Shown here one piece after another: positions 44,891 through 57,322 of a DNA stretch of 64,000 nt (positions are counted from its first letter, which is position 1; every line of letters begins with the position of its first letter). This DNA is from Salvia splendens (lineage: Eukaryota; Streptophyta; Magnoliopsida; Lamiales; Lamiaceae). The stretch is from assembly GCF_004379255.2 (NCBI RefSeq), contig NC_056034.1:250501-314500 (forward strand), written 5' to 3'. The position numbers and the translations under genes were made by a program. The notes under the pieces were generated by a model. That model ran no database searches and was not told where the DNA came from. It worked only from the letters and a program-made list of their open reading frames with translations.

Positions 44891-47800
44891 TAAACAGCTT
44901 TAGCTGTTCAGTTTAACTTTTTTGACTTTCTTTTTATCTATTTACCCTTCTTCTTTTTTTGTAATTTTTCATGTTTTCTAATTAATTTAGTTTTCACTTT
45001 TCCAATGTGCAACTACGCCAAAATAATCAAAAATTTATGTACTACTTTTTAGTATTAATGAAATTATATTTTTTATAATTATTTTTACATTAATTTATTA
45101 AAAATATAAATAAATAATCACAACAATAAATTAGTGAAATAAGAAAAAAATTAAGAAATAGGATTCCATTGTGAATGCAGCCAAATACCCTTACTTTTTA
45201 ATAAGAAGATTCCATTGTAAATGCCTAAGATTTGCAGATTTTTCGATGCAACCAAATATATTTTAAACTTGCCCAATGTCCACGTCCTACTCAATTGCCT
45301 TTTATTTTATATATTAATAATATTTTATATATTAAAAGTAGAATAATAGTACAATATATAGTACTACATTCACATTACATTTCATATCACAAAAAACCAT
45401 TCTTGTTACAGCTGCATCGTCAACAATGCCGACGTGCAAGTCTGCTTGTTTCATTTTTAAACCCTCCCCAATCAATTTCTTTAACAAAAATATGGCTCTT
45501 ATTTTATCAACAACAACCAAAATTAAATTAATCACTTTAAAACTATAATGAAAGTGGATTTCTAACTTCCCACAATAAATACAACGTTGTACTTCATGAG
45601 CGTATTATTTCATATAGAAATATCGACTGTATATCTATTAAGTCATACTTTGAAATTCCTAACTACTCGCTCACCATTTCGTAATTTTAAAATTGTAATC
45701 CGTCACTGAATTTCCCTTGATTTTAGAGTCAACACATGTATGCATCAAGTTATTGATGGAGCTATCATTATGTCACTTCTACACCCAAAGTCAAAAAACA
45801 AACTATTAACTACACTAATTGAAGGGAAAAATATGTATACTTAAAATAAAATAGTTGGTGGCATGTCGACTGTCACTAACCAAATACGCACAAATTATCT
45901 ACTCGCATGATAAAAAAAACATCGACTGAATGGAGATATCATCTACTTATAAAAATACCATGATTGCTATGCCCCTAGTCTCTTTAACCTTATAACAGAA
46001 TAACTAATAAGTCTAGCCACCCTCCTCCAGTTTCTTTCATTCCATAATTATTAAATACTGTAATAAAAACAACTAACTCTATCATTGCTTCCACCTTTAA
46101 GAAAAGTACAAGTATTTAAACCAATAATGCCACCAACAAATTTGCTGTCGAACATGTGAATGATAGAAGTCCCCAATGTAGACCATGTTCATATATCTGC
46201 AGATGTTGTTTTCGTGAATTAGTTATATGTAAACAGCTTTAGCTGTTCAATTTAACTTTTTTGACTTTCTTTTTATCCATTTACACTTCTTCTTTTTTGT
46301 AATTTTTCATGTTTTTTAATTAATTTAGTTTTCACTTTTCCAATTTGCAACTACGCCAAAATAATCAAAATTTTATTTACTTTTTAGTATTAATGAAATT
46401 ATATTTTTATAATTATTTTTACATTAATTTATTAAAAATATAAATAAATAATCACAACAATAAATTAATGAAATAAGAAAAAATTAAGAAATAGGATTCC
46501 ATTGTGAATGCAGCCAAATACCCTTACTTTTTAATAAGAAGATTCCATTGTGAATGCCAAAGATTTGCAGATTTTTCGGTGCAACCAAATAAATTTTAAT
46601 CTTGCCCAATGTCCACAATGGGTCCTACTCAATTGCCTTTTATTTTAGTATATTAAAAGTAGAATAATAGTAGTACAATATATAGTACATTCACATTACA
46701 ATTCATATCACAAAAAACCATTCTTGCGTTACAGCTGCATCGTCAACAATGCCGACGTGCAAGCCTGCTTGTTTCATTTTTAAACTCTCCCCAATCAATT
46801 TCTTTAACAAAAATATGGCTCTTATTTTATCAACAACAACCAAAATTAAATTAATCACTTTAAAACTATAATGATAGTGGATTTCTAACTTCCCACAATA
46901 AATACAAACAATTTATTAAAATAATTGTACTTCATGAGCGTATTATTTTATATAGAAATATCGACTGTATATCTATTAAGTCATACTTTGAAATTCCTAA
47001 CTACTCGCTCACCATTTCGTAATTTTAAAATTGTAATCCGTCACTGAATTTCCCTTGATTTTAGAGTCAACACATGTATGCATCAAGTTATTGATGGAGC
47101 TATCATTATGTCACTTCTACACCCAAAGTCAAAAAACAAACTATTAACTACACTAATTGAAGGGAAAAATATGTATACTTAAAATAAAATAGTTGGTGGC
47201 ATGTCGACTGTCACTAACCAAATACGCACAAATTATCTACTCGCATGATAAAAAAAACATCGACTGAATGGAGATATCATCTACTTATAAAAATACCATG
47301 ATTGCTATGCCCCTAGTCTCTTTAACCTTATAACAGAATAACTAATAAGTCTAGCCACCCTCCTCCAGTTTCTTTCATTCCATAATTATTAAATACTGTA
47401 ATAAAAACAACTAACTCTATCATTGCTTCCACCTTTAAGAAAAGTACAAGTATTTAAACCAATAATGCCACCAACAAATTTGCTGTCGAACATGTGAATG
47501 ATAGAAGTCCCCAATGTAGACCATGTTCATATATCTGCAGATGTTGTTTTCGTGAATTAGTTATATGTAAACAGCTTTAGCTGTTCAATTTAACTTTTTT
47601 GACTTTCTTTTTATCCATTTACACTTCTTCTTTTTTGTAATTTTTCATGTTTTTTTAATTAATTTAGTTTTCACTTTTCCAATTTGCAACTACGCCAAAA
47701 TAATCAAAATTTTATTTACTTTTTAGTATTAATGAAATTATATTTTTATAATTATTTTTACATTAATTTATTAAAAATATAAATAAATAATCACAACAAT

Positions 47801-48475
47801 AAATTAATGAAATAAGAAAAAATTAAGAAATAGGATTCCATTGTGAATGCAGCCAAATACCCTTACTTTTTAATAAGAAGATTCCATTGTGAATGCCAAA
47901 GATTTGCAGATTTTTCGGTGCAACCAAATAAATTTTAATCTTGGCCAATGTCCACAATGGGTCCTACTCAATTGCCTTTTATTTTAGTATATTAAAAGTA
48001 GAATAATAGTAGTACAATATATAGTACATTCACATTACAATTCATATCACAAAAAACCATTCTTGCGTTACAGCTGCATCGTCAACAATGCCGACGTGCA
48101 AGCCTGCTTGTTTCATTTTTAAACTCTCCCCAATCAATTTCTTTAACAAAAATATGGCTCTTATTTTATCAACAACAACCAAAATTAAATTAATCACTTT
48201 AAAACTATAATGATAGTGGATTTCTAACTTCCCACAATAAATACAAACAATTTATTAAAATAATTGTACTTCATGAGCGTATTATTTTATATAGAAATAT
48301 CGACTGTATATCTATTAAGTCATACTTTGAAATTCATAACTACTCGCTCACCATTTCGTAATTTTAAAAATTGTAATCCGTCACTGAATTTCCCTTGATT
48401 TTAGAGTCAACACACGCATGCAACTTAAATATGTTCACAAGAAATCAAGAATCAATATATGCAAGCGATTTTGTT

Positions 48476-49004
48476 AGCAATTGATCACAGTTGATAACTA
48501 TCTTACATTGATAACTAATAACTATGTCAACGACATACGTTATTGATGTCAACACGAAGACATTTTTATGTCAAGTAAATGTAGTTGACGTACGTATGTC
48601 TTGTGTTGACATGTAATATAGATGTCAACACAAAGTATACATATGTCAACTACATTTTGTTGACATATAAATGCCTTCGTGTTGACATCTATAACATGAG
48701 TTACTTAAACGATTTCATATTAAAACTCGTGTAGTCCATAGATGGGACTATTTTTTTGGACGGAGGGAGTAGTGCGCAAACATTCAGCATGCATAACCAT
48801 ATAACTTGAATTTGTTAGCATTGCATATTGTACATTAATTATATAAAAAAAAGGTTAGATAGTTTAATTCTTATTTTATTTTAAACCGTTAAAATTATGG
48901 GATAAAATGTTGGTATTGGAACAACCCCTGGAGTGACTATAGGCCAAGATTAAAAAATTAAGGTTGGGTCCTATAAAAGAGAGGAAATGAAGAGGGTGAA
49001 ATCA
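48476..49004 (+). promoter_or_regulatory. Upstream region of NLR gene 2 with a TTGAC-rich inverted repeat
   Basis: From about 48530 to 48695 there are nine TTGAC/GTCAA cores (the WRKY W-box core), mostly as GTTGACAT or ATGTCAAC. The outer pair, GATGTCAACACGAAG (about 48556) and CTTCGTGTTGACATC (about 48675), form an inverted repeat, so this may be a MITE. A lone GGACGGAGGGAGTA (about 48757-48770) is one Stowaway-like end. The NLR start codon lies about 310 bases downstream of the repeat. Confidence 0.55.
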
Positions 49005-52004
49005 ATGGCGGACGCAGCAGTAGAGTTCCTGTTGAAGAACCTCATCGAGCTGGTGGCCCACCACAGCCACCTGATAACTGAAACGAAGAGCCAAGTGAAG
49101 TTGCTGGAGGAGGATCTCATCATCTTCCGCGGCTTTCTCAAGGACTCGGTGAAGAGGAGGAAAAAGAATGAGGGCATCCAGTTACTGGTGAACAACATCC
49201 GCGACGTTGTTTATGAGGCTGAAGACACCATCGATGCCTTCGTCACCCTGTCCACCGACAACAACAGGTCAAGGAATTACTTTGCCAAAGCTTTCAAGTC
49301 GCTGCTCACACTCCACGACATCGGGAAACGGGTGAAGGAAGTGCGGGTGAAAGTCGACAAGGGTAGGGCTGATTTCAACCTCCTCAGCCTCCCCGATGAA
49401 GACAAACATGAAAAACCTGAGGTCAGCTATCTTTTTCTGCGATTGCCGTCATATTTTGCTTCGACTTGTGTTATCTTCATTTTAGAGCTTTCCCAATTGG
49501 CATATATTCAGACTCCAGATTTACAACTTTTGCTACAGTTAAATAAAGAAATAAAGAAAACAAAGTGTGAGTTTGATCTCCATCAAAAATAATTACTCTA
49601 TATTTATTTTTCCATTTCTAATCGCCCATTAAAATTAGTCTCTATTTATTTGTTTATAATACCCCATATTTTTCTTTCTAATAAAATGAGTCACATCTTT
49701 TACTAATTATTTTTCGTTCTTTGCCATACCAATTTTATATTCACAATCAAAATTATTTTTTGCCAACAAAAATGGTTTATAGGAAAAGAATGATAAGTAT
49801 TACTATAACCTTATGTATTTAAATTATCTTCATAATTAGCTCATGACCTTTAGATCCATTTAAACTTAAATTCTTATTTTTTATGTCTCAAGTTATTTAA
49901 ATCGCATTTCATTTTAAAATATCTCAAATTACTCAAGTCATTTCTAATGACTAAGATCTAAATATAAACTACGTATAAAATGACTTTAAAAAAACCTAAA
50001 AATGAACTTCTTGTAAAATGAATTAAAAAATCTAAAAATGAACTTCGTATAAAATTAAGATTTGCTTAATTTATTTTATCCATCAGATTAGGAAAATGGA
50101 CGACTAAGATTTGGTTTCTGCTTCGGTGCTAGGCAATAGAGATATACAGTTATAGGTATGTTGGAAGGGTTAAAATAAATTCTAATTTTATATCAAAACA
50201 ACCAAATATGAATCTTTAGATAAAATATGGATGGTAGAAATCTAGGTTTTTTGCCAACGTTAGTTTAATGTGAAGAACATTAAGTGGTAAAATGGCCCAA
50301 TTGATAATTGTATTAGATATACATATAATTCAAATATACACACATTTTATTGCCATTATAAACACTGCATATAGTCCCATTGCAGTTGAGCATTGCAACG
50401 TATGCACTAAATCAAAACTGCTTGCAAATTCAAAAACACACTTAACAAATTTTTTTGATATTATACACATTTGACTTAGGGCATAAAAAATGCAATGAAG
50501 AGTATTATACTATAGGTCGTTATAGAAATATATAAGCTACATTTCGTGCAATTCTTTTCAATTTAACGCAGTTGAGATTTCGTTAGAATTTTTGAAAAGT
50601 TACATTTACTTTGATATATAATAGAGTAGTATGTAAAAATATAATTTAAATCGGAAAATTTACACTTCATCCGTCCAGCATTAGAAGTCTCATTTGAGTT
50701 TGATACGAGTTTTAAGAAATAGAGTATAAAGGAAAGTGAGTGGAAAAAGATAGTGGAAAGTGAGACTCATTTTTATATACTATGTAAATGTAATGAGTTA
50801 GTGGAATGTATGGTCCACCTATCATTTATAGTGAAACTGAACTTGAATTCCTAATCGCGGACGTACTAAAATGGTAATAACGGATGAAAGGAGTATAAAA
50901 TTTAATTTTTAAGATTTATATATATGAGTCTCATTATCCACAAATCCACTCTTAAAGACTGAACCACCGAACCATACCAAATTAGGGCTTTTAGATCTAG
51001 TTTTTTATGGATGAGATACACAAATTTATAAATTATTTTCGCCTTCATCACGAGCCTATTTTAATTCATCCGAATGTAAATAAGTCATACTAACATGTTA
51101 CGATGATTTAACTTCATTCCAGAATATATTACTTCATTCCAGTAGGTTTTTACTTCATTCCAATAGGATTATTACTTCATTCCAGTACGTAAATGCGGTT
51201 TTACCGTCGCGTGCCATTCTTCTCTCTACAATATCTATCACCACTTCCACGGTGTTGATATGGTTTAATAAACACATGGAATAATGTAATAAATAATTGG
51301 AATGAAGTATGTGTAGAAGCATTTGAAGTTCTACTGGAATGAAGTAAAAATCTTATCCAATGAAGTAATAACGTTTCTGAATGAAGTAATAAACTCACTT
51401 GAATAAATTGTATTTTTAAATGTGAATCAGGTAAAAACCCACGTCAATGAATTTGAATGAAGCATATGTTGAATCATTTCAAAACCTACTGGAAGCAAGT
51501 AAAAACATCTTGTAGTTTCAAGGTATTACGTACGGAATGAAGTAATAAACCTATACAATGAAGTAAAATGAGCTTGTAATGAAGCCGAAAAAAATTTACA
51601 CATCAGCACATCTCATCAAAAAAACTAGATCTAATGGCCCAGATTTGGTCTCTAGTTCGGTCTTTAAAATTGGTTCGACATTGATCACAACTCTATATAT
51701 ATATATATATATGGAGATGATCAAAGTATAACTAATATTAAGTGTATAACTACATAACAAATCTCAGCCATTAGATCAAGATGATCTAGTTCACTATATG
51801 GGCATTTTAGTTCACTATATGAATTTCAAAACAAGGAGTGAACTAAAATACCATCATAGTGAAGTATTTTCTCCATGAAGGATTTAGTTCACTATAATGG
51901 CGTTTTGGTTCACTCCTTCCTGTAGTGAACTAAATCGCTTCTTATAGTGAACTAAATTCGTGTTTCTAGTTATGCATTTAAGTAGTGATTTACGTAGATC
52001 ACTA

Positions 52005-52051
<47 letters not shown>

Positions 52052-52614
52052 TATATGTAGGGGTGTGTTAAGGTCGTTCACAGCTTTTTAGTGTAAGCTT
52101 CAATCAGATCACAGCCCTTGGATCCTTGAATTTGATGGTTGTGATGACATGCATTATTTGACGAAAAATCTGCATTATTGGTCGGTGTACATTATTAGAA
52201 TGAAAATCTACATTATTACACTATAATGGTGCATTATTAGTTGGTGTGCATTATTCAACTGAAAATCTACATTATTAAATGACACAGCCGTCAGATGACA
52301 AAATCGTGGGGCTGAGATTCAGTTGAATGTTTGGATAATATTTACACGAAGGATGTGAATACATCCCTATATATATAGGTATGTGATCATATGATAACCT
52401 TTATTTATGGTGATAACCTAATAACCCTCATTTTATGGACGAAAAGTATCATTTTATAAAATAGAATATCATTTTATGGATTAAAAGTATCATTTTATGC
52501 ATGCTGAAAAAATATCATTTTATAGTGTATAAATATCATTTTTAGTAAAAATGATATTTTTGACCCATAAAATGATAGGTTATCACCATAAATATGGTTA
52601 CCATTCTAACGCAC

Positions 52615-52653
<39 letters not shown>

Positions 52654-55600
52654 TTGATCACAACTCTATATATATATATATATATAACCTATATATATAG
52701 GGAGATGATCAAAATAAGTATGTGTTTAAATCCATAAATGCAGCTCAAATCTTAGCCCTAGGATTAGATGATCTAATGGTCAATAATTAACCAAAAACAC
52801 GGAAGGTCATAATTAAGCAGTTTTAGATCATATTATAAGATTTGAATTTAATGTCATGTTAAGATCATTTTAGGTCATACTTGGTTAGCATGACCTAAAA
52901 ATAAACTAACTATGACCTAAAAATGCCCTACGTATGCTTTTGTTCTATGTTTCTGTATTTAAATCTAGTTTTCATAGATTACATTTTTTTATGTAAATAA
53001 AGTAAAAACTCAGGTTAATGAATTCAAATGAAACATATGTTGAATCATTTCAAAACCTACTGGAAGAAAGTAAAAACATGTTGTAGTTTCAAGGTATTAC
53101 GTACGGAATGAAGTAATAAACCTATACAATGAAGTAAAATGGGCTTGTAATGAAGACCGAAAAATTTACACAGCAGCACATCTCACAAAAAAACTAGATC
53201 TAATGGCCCAGATTTGGTCTCTAGTTCGGTCTTTAAAATTGGTTCGACATTGATCACATTTATTCAAATGCGTTTATTACTTCATTCAGAAACGTTATTA
53301 CTTCATTGGATAAGGTTTTTACTTCATTCCAGCAGGACTTCAAATGCTTCTACACATACTTCATTCCAATAATTTATTACATCATTGCATGTGTTTATTA
53401 CACCATATCAGCGTTGTGGCGGTGGTGATAGATATTGTATAGAGAAAAAACAGCACGCGACGGCGAAACCGCATTTACGTACTGGAATGAAGTAATAATC
53501 CCACTAGAATGAAGTAAAAACCTACTAGAATGAAGTTCAATCTTCGTAACATGTTAGTATGACTTATTTACCTTTAGATGAATTAAAATATGCTCGTGAT
53601 GAAGGCGAAAATAATTGATAAATTTGTGACTCTCATCCAAAAAAACTAGATTTAAAAACCTTAATTTGGTATGGTTCGGTGGTTCAGTCTTTAAGAGTGG
53701 ATTTGTGAATAATGAGACTATATATATATATATCATATGAAGTATTGTGTGAAACAAATTTTAGTACTATAAATCTGGCAGATGGCGTAATAAAAGCCGT
53801 TGATCACCTTAATCTAATAATAATATTTTTAATGTGTATTCTTGTCTGTATAATAATAGGTTTGTTAGGAAGTAGAATATGAGATTTTGGTTGTTTATTT
53901 TAGTAGTCCATTAATATTGTGTATGAAACAGGTTCGGCCTCCAAGGCATAAAAATGTGGTTGGTTTTGAAGATGTTTTCACAGAGCTTATAGAGCGTCTG
54001 ACTACAGAAACTAATTATATTGATGTAATTTCTCTGACCGGAATGTTTGGGCTTGGCAAGACAACCTTGGCATGGAAGATTTTCAACGATCGACGCATCG
54101 TCTTCGAATTCCCCCTCCGCATTTGGGTCTCCGTTTCTCAGCAGTTTTCAGACAAGGACATCTTCATCGCCATCCTCGAAAAGATCATCCCTATAAACGA
54201 GGAACTACGTGCCAAAGACGAGCAACACTTGTCCGAAATGGTGGCCACTCATCTCAACGATAGGAAGTTCCTGATCGTGATGGACGATGTCTGGTCTCAT
54301 AAGGATTGGGACAGAATCGAAAAGGCTCTGCCTGCCGACAACAAGATGGGTAAAGTCTTGATCACGAGCCGGGAAGAAGATTTAGGCAAATATGCTAGTC
54401 GCCCGAGGGAACCCGTGAGGCTGCGTTTCTTCTATCAGGAAGAGAGCTGGGAGCTGCTCCGGCTGGAGGCTCTTGGCCAGCTCGACTGCCCTTCTGATTT
54501 GCATAATATTGGGAATTTGATTGCAAAAGATTGTAATGGATTGCCTCTTGCAATAGTGGTGATAGGAGGCATCCTCGCCACCAAGTATTCAGCTTCAGAT
54601 ATCGGCGCAACGGAAAGGGCGTGGGAGAAGGTGTCCAAACGTGTGGGCACCCATCTGATGAACGAGGATCCAAAGGATCGCATGAACAAGTTCATATCGT
54701 TGAGCTATGACAAGTTGCCTTATTATTTGCAGGCATGTTTTCTTTACCTTGGGATGTTTCCTGAAGATTATGAAATCCCAGTTTCCAAGCTGATCCGCGT
54801 GTGGATTGCGGAGGGATTCATAAAGCACGAGAAAGGATGCAGCTTGGAGGAAACTGCACAGAACTATTTGGAGTATCTTATTAACAGAAACTTGGTCATG
54901 ACTGAGAAGATGAAACCTAATGGCAAGGTTAAAACATGCCGGATTCATGATGCCTTGCGTGATTTCTGCATAACTAAAGCTGGAAAAGAAAAAGACAATT
55001 TTCTCCAAGAAATTAAGTATGTTGATGGTGTTTTTGACCCTCCTCTCTCAGACATAACAAACTGCCGCCGTCTTGCCATCCATTCCAACTGCTCGAGCTT
55101 CCTCAGTTCGAAGCCTTCTGGCCCACGCATCCGCTCATTTGCTTGCATTCCCAACGAGGAATACAACTTGCAAGATGCCAACATTTCAGCCATCCCTGCA
55201 GCTTTCAAATTGCTCAGAGTTTTAGATGCCAAACCCATCATATTTACCAAAATCCCCAATGATATGTACCAGCTTCTTCATCTGAGGTTCATGGTCTTGT
55301 CTTTCAATCTGCAAGTCCTTTCAGCAAAGTTCAGCAAGCTATGGAACCTACAAACCCTTGTAGTCCACACAACATCCCGCACGCTCGATGTCAAAGTGGA
55401 TATATGGAGGATGAAGGAGCTAAGGCATTTCAAGACGAATGCATCTGTCACCTTGCAAAAGCCGGGGAAGGACAGCAAACATGGTGCACAGCTTCGAACA
55501 CTAGGCACAATCTCAGCAGAGAGTTGCACTGCAGAGCTTATAGATCGAGCCTCTAATCTGTTGAAACTAGGCATTCGTGGGCGACTGGCCTCGCTCTTTG

Positions 55601-56157
55601 AAGGCAAGATTGGATCTTTTAACAGCTTGGTGAAGATGACGAAGCTGGAGAAGTTGGAGCTGATAAACGACGTGTATCCCAAGCTGGCTTCTGAAGAGAA
55701 ACTGCTCATCCTGCCTCAGCCTGACAAGTTTCCCACTACTCTCATCAGCCTTACACTGTGTTCAACTCATCTTAAGTGGAGTTACATGTCTACCCTCGGA
55801 CTGTTGGAGAATCTACAGGTGCTCAAGCTTAAAGATAAAGCGTTTATGGGGAGCACTTGGGAGGGAGTTTTAGGGCGTTTCCATCACCTCGAGTTCTTGT
55901 ACATTGATCACACAGATTTATGTATTTGGAAGGCTTCATCGCAACATTTCCCTCGGCTTAAAGGCCTTGTGCTGCGCAAGTGTGAGCATCTTCTTAAGAT
56001 TCCAGCTGAGCTGGCTGAGATACAGAGCTTCCAAAATTTGGACTTGCATTTTTGTAAAACTGCTGCTTCCTCTGCTAAGTTGATCAAGGAGGAAAAGAAG
56101 AGGAATAATGCTCTGTTCAACCTCTCTATTTTTCCGGCTATACATGATCTTGCTTGA
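49005..56157 (+). CDS. CC-NLR immune receptor 2 with a 4.5 kb intron
   Basis: Exons are 49005..49421 and 53932..56157, 880 residues; phase is 0 and the junction reads HEKPE|VRPPRHKNVVGFED. Exon 1 is a complete Rx_N-type coiled-coil domain (MADAAVEFLLKNLIEL, SQVKLLEEDLIIFRGFL, YEAEDTIDAFV with the EDxID motif). Exon 2 begins at the NB-ARC: P-loop GMFGLGKTT (about 176-184; usual GMGGIGKTT has Gly where this has Phe), kinase 2 KFLIVMDDVW, GKVLITSREEDL, GLPLAIVVIGG, CFLYLGMFPEDYEIP, IHD in place of MHD, then leucine-rich repeats. The ATG at 49005 is preferred over 48987 because MADAAVEFLL is the usual family start. The coding sequence looks intact; the intron (49422..53931) is unusual. Confidence 0.93.
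50661..50895. mobile_element. Stowaway-like MITE in NLR gene 2 intron
   Basis: The element 50663..50893 has ends CACTTCATCCGTCC and GGATGAAAGGAG, imperfect inverted repeats, flanked by TA at 50661-50662 and 50894-50895. It is about 230 bp and non-coding. Confidence 0.65.
50926..51689. mobile_element. Fold-back element copy 1 in NLR gene 2 intron
   Basis: About 760 bp whose two ends are inverted relatives: TTAAAGACTGAACC...TTTTAGATCTAGTTTTTT at the left and AAACTAGATCTAATGG...GTCTTTAAAATTGG at the right. The interior repeats the phrase TTACTTCATTCCA, or its complement TGGAATGAAGTAA, many times in both orientations. A second copy in rearranged orientation lies at 52990..53719. No ORF of note. 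Confidence 0.75.
51690..52989. mobile_element. Chain of (TA)n-bounded repeat modules in NLR gene 2 intron
   Basis: Four modules are separated by (TA)n: about 51712-52018 with the phrase TAGTTCACTATA / TATAGTGAACTAAA; about 52057-52365 with TGCATTATT / TACATTATTA; about 52378-52610 with AATATCATTTTAT; about 52697-52989 with TAGGTCATA / TATGACCTAAAA. Two start with nearly the same text (GAGATGATCAAA-TA after the TA run), and two have an early AATCT-AGCC / TAGAT-A-GATCTA block. They resemble Micron-type elements that sit in (TA)n microsatellites, but no formal family could be assigned here. Confidence 0.6.
52990..53719. mobile_element. Fold-back element copy 2 in NLR gene 2 intron
   Basis: 52990..53258 is a direct repeat of 51419..51689, while 53259..53719 is an inverted repeat of 50926..51412. 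The copy is therefore half direct, half inverted with respect to copy 1, as expected if one half of a palindromic element was flipped or copied from the other end. The long inverted arms (about 460-490 bp) could form a hairpin in the pre-mRNA spanning the whole intron. Confidence 0.75.
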
Positions 56158-56811
56158 CTGGTAAGATTGTAGTAATCTTCAAGGGTTTTTCTTGTGGGAT
56201 TCTTTTCCCTTGTCGTAATTAGGCGAAACCACATTTTATAAGTGGAGATTAGCTTCCACTTATTTTCTTTTTCTGTCCGATCATTCTCTTCTTCTCTTTC
56301 ATTCTTCAAATTTCTAATGTCCTCTTTGATTTTTGCATTTATAATGCTTATAAAAATAGATAAATCTCTTCCCTGCACTACAATTAAAGAGGTTTTCTCC
56401 CTCAGACATTTCTTTTACAAACAAGTTAAATACAGAGGAAATATTAGAGAAAAATGGGTTCATATTATTATAGTAAATGAAATGACTGAATTTTACAAAA
56501 AAAAAATGGGTTCATACTATTACTAGGGTCAAGAAATTGAAGATGTTTGCTTAGTTCTATCTATTTACTTTGACTCAACCAGAAAATGTACTCGCCGTCT
56601 ATATCTCTGGATTTTGTGGTTTTCCTGTCATGAGGCTTTAATGCTTTGGCATAAAAGCTGTAATGAATTTCTGAGTTTAAAGAATGGATCATCACTATCC
56701 CACCCTTACATATTTTTACTCATACTTTGAACCTTATCCTCAGTCTTTAGTAATTGTATCAATATTTACAAACACACAGTAAATGAATTGTGCATACAAG
56801 TGAAGAAATCA
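56158..56811. other. NLR gene 2 3' UTR and spacer
   Basis: AT-rich and pyrimidine-rich sequence with no gene. It contains a small duplication of TGGGTTCATA-TATTA at about 56455 and 56507. Confidence 0.5.
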
Positions 56812-57288
56812 TGTTAAGGTTTGTGGCCATGTGTGTGGCTCGTAGATGATTCGGTTGAGATGGCTGACGCGCATAGGAGCTCGGTTTGTAACAGAAATAA
56901 CACCATACAATCAGTTGTGAGAGAGCAGTTGCAACTAACAGCTGATAGCCGTTGAGTGGAGTTAATCAACGTTACATGAAGAGTATATATGCATAGCATG
57001 AAGCCATTATCAAGAGAGAATCAGATTGTGAGGAGAATCAAAGAGAGAGTGAAGAGAGAGACGTCGATACTTGTATCTTGAGTGAAGATAGCTAGTGTGT
57101 GCTGTTCTTCCTTCTCATTTGTGTTTCCTATTGTAAATCCCATCTTCAAGAGTGTGAATAAACATCTTAGATAGTTTCCCGTGGACGTAGGTTTGATTTT
57201 GAACCGAACCACGTAAAGTCTTCTGTGTTCTAGTGTTTCTTGATCGAGTTCCACATTCTCATCGTCATCGACTTAGCCACCATTCACA
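56812..57288 (+). repeat. 5' LTR of the copia element (477 bp)
   Basis: Begins TGTTAAGGTTTGTGGCC and ends CCATTCACA. Relative to the 3' LTR it has four extra bases (TTTG-type) after GCTCGG and a longer GA-rich run near 57040-57060. Confidence 0.93.
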
Positions 57289-57322
57289 ATTGGCGCCGTC
57301 AGTGGGAACGATTGAGAAGAAG

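Larger units (their letters stand above)
40676..48475. repeat. Four-copy tandem array between the two NLR genes
   Basis: Copies start at GAAGTCCCCAATGTAGACCA: 40676, 42957, 46166 and 47504. Copy 3 is 1,338 bp. Copy 2 is 3,209 bp but falls to 1,339 after removing the Harbinger element and its duplicated TAA. Copy 1 is 2,281 bp because it keeps about 0.9 kb (roughly 41290-42160) and about 70 bases near 42480-42545 that copies 2 and 3 lack. Copy 4 ends at about 48475 in sequence shared only with copy 1. Copies 3 and 4 are nearly identical; copies 1 and 2 are more diverged. No coding frame lies in the unit. Confidence 0.92.
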
